A stretch of 64,000 nucleotides of DNA from Paractinoplanes deccanensis (GTDB taxonomy: Bacteria; Actinomycetota; Actinomycetes; Mycobacteriales; Micromonosporaceae). Positions 35,814-43,734 of this stretch are shown here, piece after piece (within the stretch, counting starts at the first letter, position 1; each line of letters starts with the position of its first letter). The stretch covers positions 1 through 64,000 of the forward strand of contig NZ_BOMI01000145.1 in the NCBI RefSeq assembly GCF_016862115.1, read 5' to 3'. The notes below the pieces were generated by a model. The model was not told the origin of the DNA. It worked only from the letters and a program-made list of their open reading frames with translations, and did not search any database. The position numbers were made by a program, and so were the translations under genes.

Positions 35814-36623
35814 TCAGTTGCCCTTCCGCACGCCACCGGTCCGCGCGCCGCCGGTCTCTTCGCCCTGCGTGCGCACGCCACCGGTCTTCGCGCCGCCGGC
35901 CTTCTCACCCTGCGTGCGCGCGCCACCGGTCTTCGCACCGCCAGTCTCCGCGCCCTGCGTGCGCGCGCCACCGGTCTTCGCTTCGCCGGTCTGCGCGGCC
36001 CTCCTCTGCGCGGCTCCGGTCTTCGCGCTGCTCGCCTCGGTGGTCCCACTCTTCGCGCCGCCGGAGCGGGCGGCCGTGGCCGTGCGGCCGAGGCGGATCG
36101 CGGAGAGCAGGAAGAAGATGGCGCCCGGGATGGCGTAGCCGATCGCGTTGGTCAGCGCCGGGTCGTCCGCCGCGGCACCCGCGATGAACGAGCCGCCGGC
36201 GAGCACGGAGATGCCACCGCTGACGATCATCGGCCACTGACCGCCCATCGCGCGGCGGGTGACGCCCACGACGAGCTGCACGAGCCCGGCCACGATCGCC
36301 CACGCGCCCCAGACGCGCAGCACCGCCGGAATGCCCGACGCGGCGGCGAAGGCCAGACCGGCCGCCGCGACGAGGCTGACCACGATGTTGACGTAGAGCA
36401 GCGTCGGCCTCCCGGCAGCACGCGACGCGCGAGCGTCAACGACGGCGGCGGCCACGTCGACCAGCGGGTAGAGCACGAGCAGCGTGACCGCGAGCGGCCC
36501 CAGATGCTTCGCGGTCGTGAACATGACGCCGGCCCAGACGATCGCGAACGCGAAGCGAGCGAAGTAGAGCCGCCGCAGTGCGGACGCCGTCGTCGAGATG
36601 CCAGGTGCGGCAACGATGGTCAT
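35814..36623 (-). CDS. DUF308-like membrane protein with repetitive tail
   Basis: 269 residues. Six or so membrane helices fill residues 20-185 (for example VTLLVLYPLVDVAAAVV and IVSGGISVLAGGSFIAGAAA) in the paired-helix pattern of DUF308/HdeD-like proteins. The last 85 residues are a soluble repeat of about 15 residues (GGARTQG-ETGGAKT). A perfect GAACGTTC site lies about 20 bp before the ATG, the first in the array leading to the TetR gene, so this is the probable repressed target. It is co-transcribed with the flavoenzyme. Confidence 0.85.
   Translation of the reverse strand: MTIVAAPGISTTASALRRLYFARFAFAIVWAGVMFTTAKHLGPLAVTLLVLYPLVDVAAAVVDARASRAAGRPTLLYVNIVVSLVAAAGLAFAAASGIPAVLRVWGAWAIVAGLVQLVVGVTRRAMGGQWPMIVSGGISVLAGGSFIAGAAADDPALTNAIGYAIPGAIFFLLSAIRLGRTATAARSGGAKSGTTEASSAKTGAAQRRAAQTGEAKTGGARTQGAETGGAKTGGARTQGEKAGGAKTGGVRTQGEETGGARTGGVRKGN
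35826..35990 (-). repeat. 45-bp tandem repeat coding the membrane-protein tail
   Basis: About 3.5 copies of a 45-bp unit; the marker CCCTGCGTGCGC recurs at 35863, 35908 and 35953. Period is a multiple of 3 and keeps the frame. It encodes 15-residue blocks of Gly, Ala, Arg, Thr and Gln. Confidence 0.85.
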
Positions 36624-36638
36624 GGATCCCCATTAAGT

Positions 36639-36993
36639 AGAACGAACGTTCTGTCTACCTAACCATGGAGGCGCCGCCGCGGAGTTGTCAAGACAGAACG
36701 TTCTTTCTCTCTAACTCGCGACGAGCGCCGCTTCGCGCGCAAGACCGAACGCTCTGCCGCTCGAACGGCCCGGCGAGCGCCGCTGTCGCGCGCAAGACCG
36801 AACGTTCTGTCGCTCGAACGGCCGGCGAGCGCCGCTTCGCGCGTAAGACCGAACGCTCTGCCGCTCGAACTGCCCGGCGAGCGCCGCTGTCGCGCGCAAG
36901 ACCGAACGCTCTGCCGCTCGAACGGCCCGACGAGCAGACAGCGAGCAGCCCGAACGAGGAGGCCAACGATCCCGTTAGCGAGACCGAACGTTC
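36639..36993. promoter_or_regulatory. Phased array of GAACGYTC operator sites
   Basis: Palindromic cores GAACGTTC or GAACGCTC occur at 36644, 36696, 36747, 36800, 36851 and 36904, spaced 52, 51, 53, 51 and 53 bp, or about five helical turns each. A further perfect site is at 36986. Most are flanked as AGAC-N-GAACGYTC-TGYC. End sites sit at the starts of the DUF308-like gene and the TetR gene. This 389-bp gap holds no other gene. The TetR protein is the obvious ligand. Confidence 0.8.
36741..36930. repeat. Four tandem 51-53 bp units carrying operator cores
   Basis: Units start with AAGACCGAACG at 36741, 36794, 36845 and 36898, continue CTCGAACGGCCCGGCGAGCG, and end near CGCGCGCAA. Each carries one GAACGYTC core and a second half-site CTCGAACGG. 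The units probably arose by duplication of one operator-bearing segment. Confidence 0.85.
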
Positions 36994-37012
36994 TGTCCAT
37001 TACGATGGCGGC

Positions 37013-37579
37013 ATGGCCCGCCCCCCAGCCACGCACTCCGAGGCACGCGACCGCCTTCTCGGCAAGGCATCAGAGGTCTTCTACACCCAGGGCATCCACG
37101 CCATCGGGGTCGACCGGCTGATCGCCGAGGCCGGGATCACGCGGGCCACGTTCTACCGGCACTTCCCCAGCAAGGAAGACCTTGTTCTCGCCTATCTGCG
37201 GGAGGCCGACCAGACGATCCGCCGGCACGTGCGGGCGGCCGCCGTCGGCGAGCCGGCCGATGCCGTGCGGGCCGTCGCCGCCTCGATCGCCGAGGACATC
37301 CGGTCGAAGGGCTTTCGGGGGTGTGCGTTCCTCAACGCGGCGGCCGAATATCCCAATCCCGGCGATCCGGTCAACCAGGCCGTCATCGCGCACCGGCAGT
37401 GGTTCCTCGAGACGATCACCGGTTTGATGGCGGGCATCGACGCGGACAAGGCCGAGGCCGCCGCCCAGCACTTCGTCATGCTGCGGGACGGCGCGATGGC
37501 GTCCGGGTGCCTCTTCGCCCCCGACATGGTCGCCGAGACGTTCCTGCGCGGTGTCGACGGACTCGTCCGGCTCATGTAG
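37013..37579 (+). CDS. TetR/AcrR family repressor
   Basis: 188 residues. The helix-turn-helix is in the first 60 (FYTQGIHAIGVDRLIAEAG, then ITRATFYRHFPSKEDL). The C-terminal domain fits the YxaF/LmrA-like branch with the GCAFLNAAAEYP motif. TACGAT lies 6 bases before the ATG with no Shine-Dalgarno, suggesting a leaderless message. The GAACGTTC site at 36986-36993 would cover its promoter, so autorepression is likely, along with control of the divergent membrane-protein/flavoenzyme operon. The ligand is unknown. Confidence 0.93.
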   Translation: MARPPATHSEARDRLLGKASEVFYTQGIHAIGVDRLIAEAGITRATFYRHFPSKEDLVLAYLREADQTIRRHVRAAAVGEPADAVRAVAASIAEDIRSKGFRGCAFLNAAAEYPNPGDPVNQAVIAHRQWFLETITGLMAGIDADKAEAAAQHFVMLRDGAMASGCLFAPDMVAETFLRGVDGLVRLM

Positions 37580-37675
37580 GGCGAAGACGACGAATGTAGG
37601 GCGAAAAGGCGAATGTAGGGCGAAGACGGCGGCGAATGTAGGGCGAAAACGGCGAATGTAGAGCGAAGACGGCGA
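37574..37675. repeat. Minisatellite spanning the TetR stop codon
   Basis: Five copies of a 19-23 bp unit (ATGTAGGGCGAAGACGGCGA and variants) begin at 37574, 37594, 37613, 37636 and 37656. The first contains the stop codon of the TetR gene. The array then decays before the glgE promoter. Unit length varies, so it is not coding. Confidence 0.85.
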
Positions 37676-37711
37676 AATCCAGGCTGGAGGGCGAAACCCG
37701 CGCGCATCCCT

Positions 37712-37717
37712 TAGCGT
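37712..37717 (+). promoter_or_regulatory. Likely -10 of a leaderless glgE promoter
   Basis: TAGCGT ends 8 bases before the glgE ATG, with no ribosome site between. This spacing puts the transcript start at or next to the ATG. Confidence 0.55.
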
Positions 37718-37725
37718 CGATCGGT

Positions 37726-39717
37726 ATGACGAGCTCTATCGGGCGCATCCCCGTCGTCGGTGTCGGGCCGGTCGTCGAGCACGGCACGCGGCCGGCGAAA
37801 TCGGTGACCGGTGAGGAGTTCGAGGTCACCGCCACGGTCTTCCGGGAGGGGCACGACGCGGTGAACGCCACCGTCGTGCTCACCGATCCGCTGGGGCAGG
37901 AGCACGCGCTGCCGATGACGCGGGTCAACGCCGGCCTCGACGCGTGGTCGGCCACGGTCAGCGCCGACCGGGCGGGGCGCTGGTCGTTCCGGGTGGAGGG
38001 CTGGTCCGATCCGTACGGCACCTGGCACCACGACGCCGTCATCAAGGTGGAGGCCGGCGTCGACGTCGAGTTGATGCTCGAGGAGGGCGCCCGGGTTCTG
38101 GAGCGGGCGATCGCCGAGGTGCCCCGTACCAAGGAGCAGTGCACGCCGCTGGCCGAGGCGGTCGCCGCGATGCGGGACACCGGGCGGACGCCGGAGGGGC
38201 GGCTGAGCGCCGGCATCTCCGAGGCCGTGCGCTGGGAGTTGCAGACGCGGCCGCTGCGGGACTTCGTCTCGCCGTCGGCCGATCTGCCGTGGCTGGTCGA
38301 GCGGGACCGCGCCCTCTACGGCGCCTGGTACGAGCTGTTCCCGCGCTCCGAGGGCGCCCGTTTCGACGAGGAGACCGGCCGCTGGGTGAGCGGCACCTTC
38401 GCGACCGCCGCCCAGCGCCTCGACGCCGTCGCGGGCATGGGGTTCGACGTGGTCTATCTGACGCCGGTGCACCCGATCGGCCGGGTGAACCGCAAGGGCC
38501 GCAACAACTCGCTGGTCGCCGAGCCCGGCGATCCCGGCTCGCCGTACGCGATCGGCTCCGCCGAGGGCGGGCACGACGCGATCCATCCGGACCTGGGCAC
38601 GTTCGACGACTTCGACGCCTTCGTCGCCCGGGCTCGCGAGCTGGGCCTGGAGGTCGCGCTGGACCTGGCGCTCAACTGCGCGCCCGACCATCCGTGGGTC
38701 ACCGCTCATCCCGAGTGGTTCACGACCCGCGCCGACGGCTCGATCGCGTACGCCGAGAATCCGCCGAAGAAGTACCAGGACATCTACCCGCTCAACTTCG
38801 ACAACGACCCCGAGGGCCTGTACGCCGAGATCCTGCGCGTGGTCCGGGTGTGGCTCGACCACGGGGTCACCATCTTCCGGGTCGACAATCCGCACACGAA
38901 GCCGCTGTGGCTGTGGGAGCGGCTGATCGCCGACAACGATCCGGACGTCATCTGGCTGGCCGAGGCGTTCACCCGGCCGGCGATGATGCACACGCTCGCG
39001 AAGGTCGGCTTCCAGCAGTCGTACACGTACTACGCCTGGCGGCACACCAAGCCGGAGCTGGAGGAGTACTGCTCGGAGCTCGCCGGCCCGGCCGCCGCGT
39101 ACATGCGACCGAGTTTCTGGCCGACCACGCACGACATCCTCACGCCGTTCATGCAGCGCGGCGGCCCCGAGGCGTGGATGCTGCGCGCGGCGCTGGCGGC
39201 GACCCTCTCCCCCTCGTACGGCATCTACGCCGGCTACGAGTTGATGGAGCGGGTGCCGCGTCCCGGCGCCGAGGAGCAGATCGACAACGAGAAGTACGAG
39301 TACAAGGACCGCCGCTGGGCCGAGCACGACGCCGCCGGGACGACCGGAGCCCCGTACCTCACCTTGATCAATGAGATCCGGCGCGCGCACCCGGCCCTGC
39401 ACCGGCTGCGCAATCTGCGCTTCCACGACGCCGACGACGACCACGTGCTGGTCTTCTCGAAGGCGCGCCGGGTCTACGACCGCGACGACGTGATCGTGGT
39501 GGTGGCCAACCTGGAGCCGGACGTCACCCGCGACACGTGGATCCATCTGCGCATGCCGGAGCTGGGCCTGGACTGGCACGACTCGTTCGTCGCCCACGAC
39601 CTGATCACCGGCGAGCACTGGAACTGGTCCGAGCACAATTTCGTCCGCCTGGGGCCGGCCACCGAGCCGATCCACATCATTCACGTGCGCCCGGAGGGCA
39701 TCACCGGTCCGCGGTGA
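37726..39717 (+). CDS. glgE: Alpha-1,4-glucan:maltose-1-phosphate maltosyltransferase
   Basis: 663 residues. GlgE moves maltose from maltose-1-phosphate onto alpha-1,4-glucans in the trehalose-to-glycogen pathway of actinobacteria. An N-terminal beta domain (about 1-110) and helical region precede a GH13 barrel with nucleophile D387 (FRVDNPHTKPLWLW), acid/base E413 (WLAEAF) and D470 (PTTHDIL). The YAENPPKKYQDIYP segment is a GlgE marker. It stands alone here; the usual partners treS/pep2 and glgB are not in the window. The 3' end overlaps the convergent NmrA-like gene by 17 bp. Confidence 0.96.
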   Translation: MTSSIGRIPVVGVGPVVEHGTRPAKSVTGEEFEVTATVFREGHDAVNATVVLTDPLGQEHALPMTRVNAGLDAWSATVSADRAGRWSFRVEGWSDPYGTWHHDAVIKVEAGVDVELMLEEGARVLERAIAEVPRTKEQCTPLAEAVAAMRDTGRTPEGRLSAGISEAVRWELQTRPLRDFVSPSADLPWLVERDRALYGAWYELFPRSEGARFDEETGRWVSGTFATAAQRLDAVAGMGFDVVYLTPVHPIGRVNRKGRNNSLVAEPGDPGSPYAIGSAEGGHDAIHPDLGTFDDFDAFVARARELGLEVALDLALNCAPDHPWVTAHPEWFTTRADGSIAYAENPPKKYQDIYPLNFDNDPEGLYAEILRVVRVWLDHGVTIFRVDNPHTKPLWLWERLIADNDPDVIWLAEAFTRPAMMHTLAKVGFQQSYTYYAWRHTKPELEEYCSELAGPAAAYMRPSFWPTTHDILTPFMQRGGPEAWMLRAALAATLSPSYGIYAGYELMERVPRPGAEEQIDNEKYEYKDRRWAEHDAAGTTGAPYLTLINEIRRAHPALHRLRNLRFHDADDDHVLVFSKARRVYDRDDVIVVVANLEPDVTRDTWIHLRMPELGLDWHDSFVAHDLITGEHWNWSEHNFVRLGPATEPIHIIHVRPEGITGPR

Positions 39718-40537
39718 GCCCCGCCGGCGGGAACGCCCGGGCGTTGTCGGCCACCCACGCCGCGAACGGCCGCGGCGGGTTGCCGGTGAGAACGCGCACC
39801 CCGTCCGCGGGGGTGACCACCGCGGCGGCGGGGCCCATGGTCTCCAGGATGGACGGGGGAAGGGAGCCGGGCGCCTCGGCCTCGCCGACCTCTTGCACGG
39901 TGTACGACCGGCCGAGCACCTGGTTGACGATCGCGATCTGGTCGCGGACCGACAGGCTCTCCGGGCCGGTGATCGAGTAGGCGCCGGACTTCGGGTGCGC
40001 GGCGGTCAGCGCGGCGACGGCCGCGGCGGCGATGTCGGCCGGGTCGACCACGGGCAGCTTCACGCCGGCGTTCGGGGCGCGCACCACGCCGTCGGCGGCG
40101 CCCGCCACCCACAGCAGGATGTTGTAGTCGAAGCCGGCCGCGCGCAGGAACGTCGCGGGCACGCCGGCCTCGGTGAGGGCCCGCTCGCCGGCCCGGTGCC
40201 GGGCGGTGACGAAGTTGGCCGCGCCCGACGGCAGCTCGGTGACCGCGGTGAACGAGGACAGCAGCACCACGTGCTCGACCCCGGCCTCCCCGGCCATCTT
40301 GGCGAAGACGGCGCCGTTGTCGTCGGCCATGGTGAGGTACGCGCGGTCGACGCCGTCCAGCGCTCGGCGTACCGCGTCCGGGTCCGTCAGGTCTCCCTCG
40401 ATCAGGCTGACGTCGGCGGGCAGGTCGGCCTTGGCGGGGTCGCGGACCAGCGCGACGATGTCGTGGCCGCGGCCGGAGAGCTGGCGGGCGACGTGACCGC
40501 CGACGGTTCCGGTGGCTCCGGTGACAAGAATCTTCAT
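39701..40537 (-). CDS. NmrA-like NAD(P)-binding oxidoreductase
   Basis: 278 residues. ATP-grasp and kinase motifs are absent; the start MKILVTGATGTVGGHVARQL is a Rossmann loop of the atypical SDR (NmrA/azoreductase-like) kind. FVTARHRAGERALTEAGVPATFLR in pieces is the usual Lys/Arg-helix region, and there is no YxxxK. Such proteins are NAD(P)H quinone or azo reductases or redox sensors. It is divergent from XRE copy 2, as the other XRE copies are from SDR genes. Confidence 0.9.
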   Translation of the reverse strand: MKILVTGATGTVGGHVARQLSGRGHDIVALVRDPAKADLPADVSLIEGDLTDPDAVRRALDGVDRAYLTMADDNGAVFAKMAGEAGVEHVVLLSSFTAVTELPSGAANFVTARHRAGERALTEAGVPATFLRAAGFDYNILLWVAGAADGVVRAPNAGVKLPVVDPADIAAAAVAALTAAHPKSGAYSITGPESLSVRDQIAIVNQVLGRSYTVQEVGEAEAPGSLPPSILETMGPAAAVVTPADGVRVLTGNPPRPFAAWVADNARAFPPAGLTADR

Positions 40538-40640
40538 GCGGTCCACGGTGCGCCGCCGGGCGCCGGGCCGGGAGAGACCTCGTGATGCTGGTACCGCCGA
40601 TCCCTCCCTCCCGCCACGGCGCTGACGCATGCTGGTCACC

Positions 40641-41501
40641 ATGGATCAGAAGGACCTCGCCGGCTTCCTGCGCCGGCGCCGGGAGCTGCTGCAGCCCACC
40701 GACGTCGGCATGCCCGCGGGGGCCCGCCGCCGCACGCCGGGGCTGCGCCGGCACGAGGTCGCCCAGCTCGCCGGCATGTCGCCGGACTACTACATCCGGC
40801 TGGAGCAGGCCCGCGGCCCGCAGCCGTCGCCGCAGATGCTGACCGCGCTGGCCCGGGCGCTGCGGCTCAACCGCGACGAGCGCGACCACCTGTTCCACCT
40901 CGCCGGGCATCCCGCCCCGCCGGTGTACGGCGGCGACGACCACGTCAGCCCCGGGCTGCTCCGGCTGCTGGACGCGTTCACCGAGCTGCCCGCCCTGATC
41001 GTCTCGGATCTCGCCGCGACCCTGGCGCAGAACGCGATGGCCGTCGCGCTGCTCGGCGAGCAGACCACCTACACCGGCCCGGCCCGCAGCCTCACCTACC
41101 GCTGGTTCACCGACCCCGAGGCTCGCGCCCTCTACCCGCCCGAGGATCACGAGTACCAGAGCCGGGTCCAGGTCGCCGACCTGCGCGCCGCCGTCGCCCT
41201 GCGCCCGCGGGATCCGTTCGCCGACAAGCTGGTCCGGGCCCTGCGCGCCGCCAGCGCCGAGTTCGCCGAGCTGTGGGACCGCCACGACGTGGCCGTGCGC
41301 CGCAGCGACCGCAAGCGCATCGTGCACCCCGCGGTCGGCGTCCTCGACCTCGACTGCGAGGTGCTCACCACGGCCCGGCAGGATCAGCGGCTGCTCGTCT
41401 TCACCCCGCGCCCGGGCACCGACGCGGTCGGTCAGCTGGAGCTGCTGCGCGTCATCGGGAGTCAGAGCCTCGGTACGCCCGGCGCGGCGCCGCAGCGGTA
41501 G
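40641..41501 (+). CDS. XRE regulator with MmyB-like ligand domain (copy 2)
   Basis: 286 residues from the ATG at 40641. I prefer it to 40629 because the product then begins MDQKDLAGFLRRRRELLQP like its relatives, and CATGCT lies 7 bases ahead in a leaderless arrangement. The helix-turn-helix (PGLRRHEVAQLAGMSPDYYI) is followed by the MmyB domain (TYTGPARSLTYRWFTDPEAR). It is divergent from the NmrA-like gene, the likely target. Its 3' end overlaps XRE copy 3 by 50 bp tail to tail. Confidence 0.92.
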   Translation: MDQKDLAGFLRRRRELLQPTDVGMPAGARRRTPGLRRHEVAQLAGMSPDYYIRLEQARGPQPSPQMLTALARALRLNRDERDHLFHLAGHPAPPVYGGDDHVSPGLLRLLDAFTELPALIVSDLAATLAQNAMAVALLGEQTTYTGPARSLTYRWFTDPEARALYPPEDHEYQSRVQVADLRAAVALRPRDPFADKLVRALRAASAEFAELWDRHDVAVRRSDRKRIVHPAVGVLDLDCEVLTTARQDQRLLVFTPRPGTDAVGQLELLRVIGSQSLGTPGAAPQR

Positions 41502-42318
41502 GCAGCCCCGCCGAGGCCAGCAGGGCCAGCTTCTCCGCGTCGGCGGAACCGGCGTCCGGGTGGAACACGACGAGCATCAGGCCGTCGGTGCCGTTGATGG
41601 CCAGCCGCTCCCGGTTGAGGGTGAGCTCACCGACCTGCGGGTGGTTCATCCGGATCGGGCCGCCGGTCTGCCCGCGCACCTCGTGACGCGCCCAGAGCCG
41701 GCGGAATCGGGGGCTCGCCAGTGAGAGCTCACCGGTGATCTCGATGAAGCGCGGATCGTCGACGTTGTTGCCCACGGCCTGCCGCAGGTTGGCGACGAAG
41801 CACTCCGTCACGTTCTCCCACTCCGGGTGCAGCGCCTGCTCGGCCGGGTCGAGGAACAGGGCGCGCAGTTGATTGCCGCCCACGGCGAAGCCCGGCGACA
41901 GCGCTCGGGCGAGCCCGTTCGAGGCCACGATGTCGAAGTACCGGTCCTCGATGAACGCCGGCTGGATGAGGGAGTCCAGGAGCTTGAGCGCGCCGGGCGG
42001 CGGGGTCTCCTTGCGCGGCCGGCGCCGGCGCTGCCGGGACGTCTCCGAGACCAGCGTCAGCAGGTGGGCGAAGTGGTCCTCGTCGAGCCGCAGCACGCGG
42101 GCGATCGACTCGAGCACCTGGAGCGACGGGTTGCGGTTGCGGCCCCGTTCGAGTCGCAGGTAGTAGTCGGCGCTGATGCCGGCGAGCATGGCGACCTCCT
42201 CGCGCCGCAGCCCCGGCACGCGGCGCACCCCCACGTCCGGGATGCCCGCCTGCTCCGGCGTCACCAGCTCGCGCCGCGCCCTCAGGAAGGCGCCGAGGGG
42301 GTTCGTCGTCTCGCTCAC
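41452..42318 (-). CDS. XRE regulator with MmyB-like ligand domain (copy 3)
   Basis: 288 residues. Helix-turn-helix about 8-75 (PGLRREEVAMLAGISADYYL), then the ligand domain (about 110-270). It is the most divergent of the three copies. The GTG at 42318 is preceded by TACGCT at 6 bases (plus coordinates 42325-42330) without a ribosome site, so it is probably leaderless. It is divergent from an SDR gene, with an inverted repeat between them. Confidence 0.92.
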   Translation of the reverse strand: MSETTNPLGAFLRARRELVTPEQAGIPDVGVRRVPGLRREEVAMLAGISADYYLRLERGRNRNPSLQVLESIARVLRLDEDHFAHLLTLVSETSRQRRRRPRKETPPPGALKLLDSLIQPAFIEDRYFDIVASNGLARALSPGFAVGGNQLRALFLDPAEQALHPEWENVTECFVANLRQAVGNNVDDPRFIEITGELSLASPRFRRLWARHEVRGQTGGPIRMNHPQVGELTLNRERLAINGTDGLMLVVFHPDAGSADAEKLALLASAGLPTAAAPRRAYRGSDSR

Positions 42319-42341
42319 CGGGCAAGCGTAATTCTCCGTAC

Positions 42342-42370
42342 GGGGAACAGAGGGGGTCCTGTCGTTCCCC
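42342..42370. promoter_or_regulatory. Inverted repeat GGGGAAC-N15-GTTCCCC
   Basis: Perfect 7-bp arms 15 bp apart between XRE copy 3 and its divergent SDR gene. The same 15-bp arm spacing occurs at pair 1 with different arm sequence, as expected for diverged operators of paralogous regulators. Confidence 0.55.
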
Positions 42371-42409
42371 TGGCATCGGAGAGCTCTGGCTGGTGCGGGG
42401 AGCCGTGCC

Positions 42410-42415
42410 TAGCGT
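42410..42415 (+). promoter_or_regulatory. Likely -10 of the leaderless SDR promoter
   Basis: TAGCGT ends 7 bases before the ATG at 42423. No Shine-Dalgarno is present between them. The same hexamer stands before glgE. Confidence 0.55.
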
Positions 42416-42422
42416 TCCCGGC

Positions 42423-43109
42423 ATGACCATCACATTGATCACCGGTGCCAACAAGGGCATCGGATTCGCGACCGCCAAGCAGCTCGCCGAGGCGGGACAC
42501 GTCGTCTACCTGGGCGCCCGCGACCCCGAGCGAGGCGAGAAGGCCGCCGCGGAGATCGGCGCCCGCTTCGTCCGGCTGGACGTCACCGACGACGCCTCGG
42601 TGCGCGACGCCTTGTCGGCAATCGACGCCGCGGAGGGCCGGCTCGACGTTCTGGTGCACAACGCGGGCGTTCTCGCGGACGGACCCGTCGACGGGGCGAA
42701 GGCGCTGCAGGCGTTCGACATCAACGCGGTGGGCATCGTCCGGGTCACCGAGGCGGCCCTGCCCCTGCTGCGCAAGTCGGCGAACCCCACGGTCGTCACG
42801 GTGTCGAGCAGCATGGGCTCGTTCTGGGCCGTGACCAACCCGGAGCGCCCGGAGTCCGGCCTGCCGCTCGCGCTCTACGCGGCGTCCAAGGCGGCGGCCA
42901 CCATGCTCACCGTGCAGTACGCGAAGTCCCAGCCGGGCATCAAGTTCAACGCGGTGGAGCCCGGCCCCACGGCCACCGACATGACCGCCGCCTGGGGCAT
43001 CGGGCGCGCCCCGGAGGAGAGCGCCGCTGTCGTCGTACGCCTGGCCACGCTCGGCCCGGACGGCCCGACCGGCACCCTCCAGGACGAGAACGGCGTGCTG
43101 CCCTTCTAG
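42423..43109 (+). CDS. Short-chain dehydrogenase/reductase, carbonyl reductase-like
   Basis: 228 residues. TGANKGIG (7-14), HNAGVL, and the catalytic YAASKAA are present. ANKGIGFATAKQLAE and the EPGPTATDM tail are typical of carbonyl-reductase-like SDRs that detoxify aldehydes or quinones. The ATG at 42423 is chosen over an upstream GTG because of the leaderless -10. It is divergent from XRE copy 3. Its TAG stop overlaps the stop of the convergent acetyltransferase (CTAG). Confidence 0.92.
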   Translation: MTITLITGANKGIGFATAKQLAEAGHVVYLGARDPERGEKAAAEIGARFVRLDVTDDASVRDALSAIDAAEGRLDVLVHNAGVLADGPVDGAKALQAFDINAVGIVRVTEAALPLLRKSANPTVVTVSSSMGSFWAVTNPERPESGLPLALYAASKAAATMLTVQYAKSQPGIKFNAVEPGPTATDMTAAWGIGRAPEESAAVVVRLATLGPDGPTGTLQDENGVLPF

Positions 43110-43636
43110 AGCGTCTTGTGGAAGACGAGGAAGTCGCACGGCGTGGCGACGCGCGGGGCGAGGGCCGGGTATGCCTCGGCGAAGTCCGCCGTGCGCACGA
43201 TCCGGTAGCCGATGCGGGTGTACCAGTCGCGCAGGAACGCCTTGACCGGGTGCTCCCACGCGGTGGGGTAGAGCAGCTCCAGCTGCATGGTCGGCAGCCC
43301 GCGGCCCCGCGCCCAGCCCTCCGCGAAGGCCACCAGCTCACGGCCGGCGCCGGTGCCCCGATGGGCGGGATCGACGGCGAGCATGCCGAACTCGCCCTCC
43401 CCGGTGAGCAACTGCTGCACGCGCACCACGCCGGCCAGGCCACCCGCGAGGCGGGCGACGGCGAGCTCGCCGGCCTCGACGATCGAGGCCACCTCGCCGG
43501 GCGTGGTGCGCGGGCTGCCGTCGGTCCAGATGCCCTTCTCGGCGTCCGCGTAGACGGCGTTGACCAGGGCGGTCACCTCGGCGACGAAGGCGGCGTCCGC
43601 GGCGAGGGCGCGGTCCGCCAGAGCTGTGTCGGTCAC
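43106..43636 (-). CDS. GNAT family N-acetyltransferase
   Basis: 176 residues. Acetyl-CoA-binding core GEFGMLAVDPAHRGTGAGRELV, with the pyrophosphate loop HRGTGAG, then LELLYPTAWEHPVKAFLRDW and the late Tyr in WYTRIGYRIV. The substrate is unknown. The GTG at 43636 is supported by GATAAT on the minus strand (plus coordinates 43643-43648) ending 6 bases ahead, a leaderless layout; the ATG at 43663 would overlap that promoter. Confidence 0.88.
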   Translation of the reverse strand: MTDTALADRALAADAAFVAEVTALVNAVYADAEKGIWTDGSPRTTPGEVASIVEAGELAVARLAGGLAGVVRVQQLLTGEGEFGMLAVDPAHRGTGAGRELVAFAEGWARGRGLPTMQLELLYPTAWEHPVKAFLRDWYTRIGYRIVRTADFAEAYPALAPRVATPCDFLVFHKTL

Positions 43637-43642
43637 CGGCGC

Positions 43643-43648
43643 ATTATC
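43643..43648 (-). promoter_or_regulatory. Likely -10 of the acetyltransferase promoter
   Basis: GATAAT on the minus strand, one mismatch from TATAAT, ends 6 bases before the GTG start at 43636. It decides that start. Confidence 0.55.
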
Positions 43649-43734
43649 CGTACGGCAAAGCATTGCCGCCGCCCGACGCGCAGGGTAGCGTTCGCGGCGC
43701 GCGACTAGCTCGATTTAGTGCCGGAGGGGGTGCC

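Noticed and set aside
36741..36930. Possible CRISPR or plasmid iteron array
   Set aside because: Units are directly adjacent 51-53 bp duplications holding operator cores; there is no replication gene nearby.
36665..37012. N-terminal extension of the TetR gene through the repeats
   Set aside because: The extra sequence is the operator array read as protein; a leaderless promoter and the family's usual start support 37013.
37574..37675. Possible CRISPR-like array
   Set aside because: Units of 19-23 bp abut with no spacers and no cas genes are present; it is a simple minisatellite.
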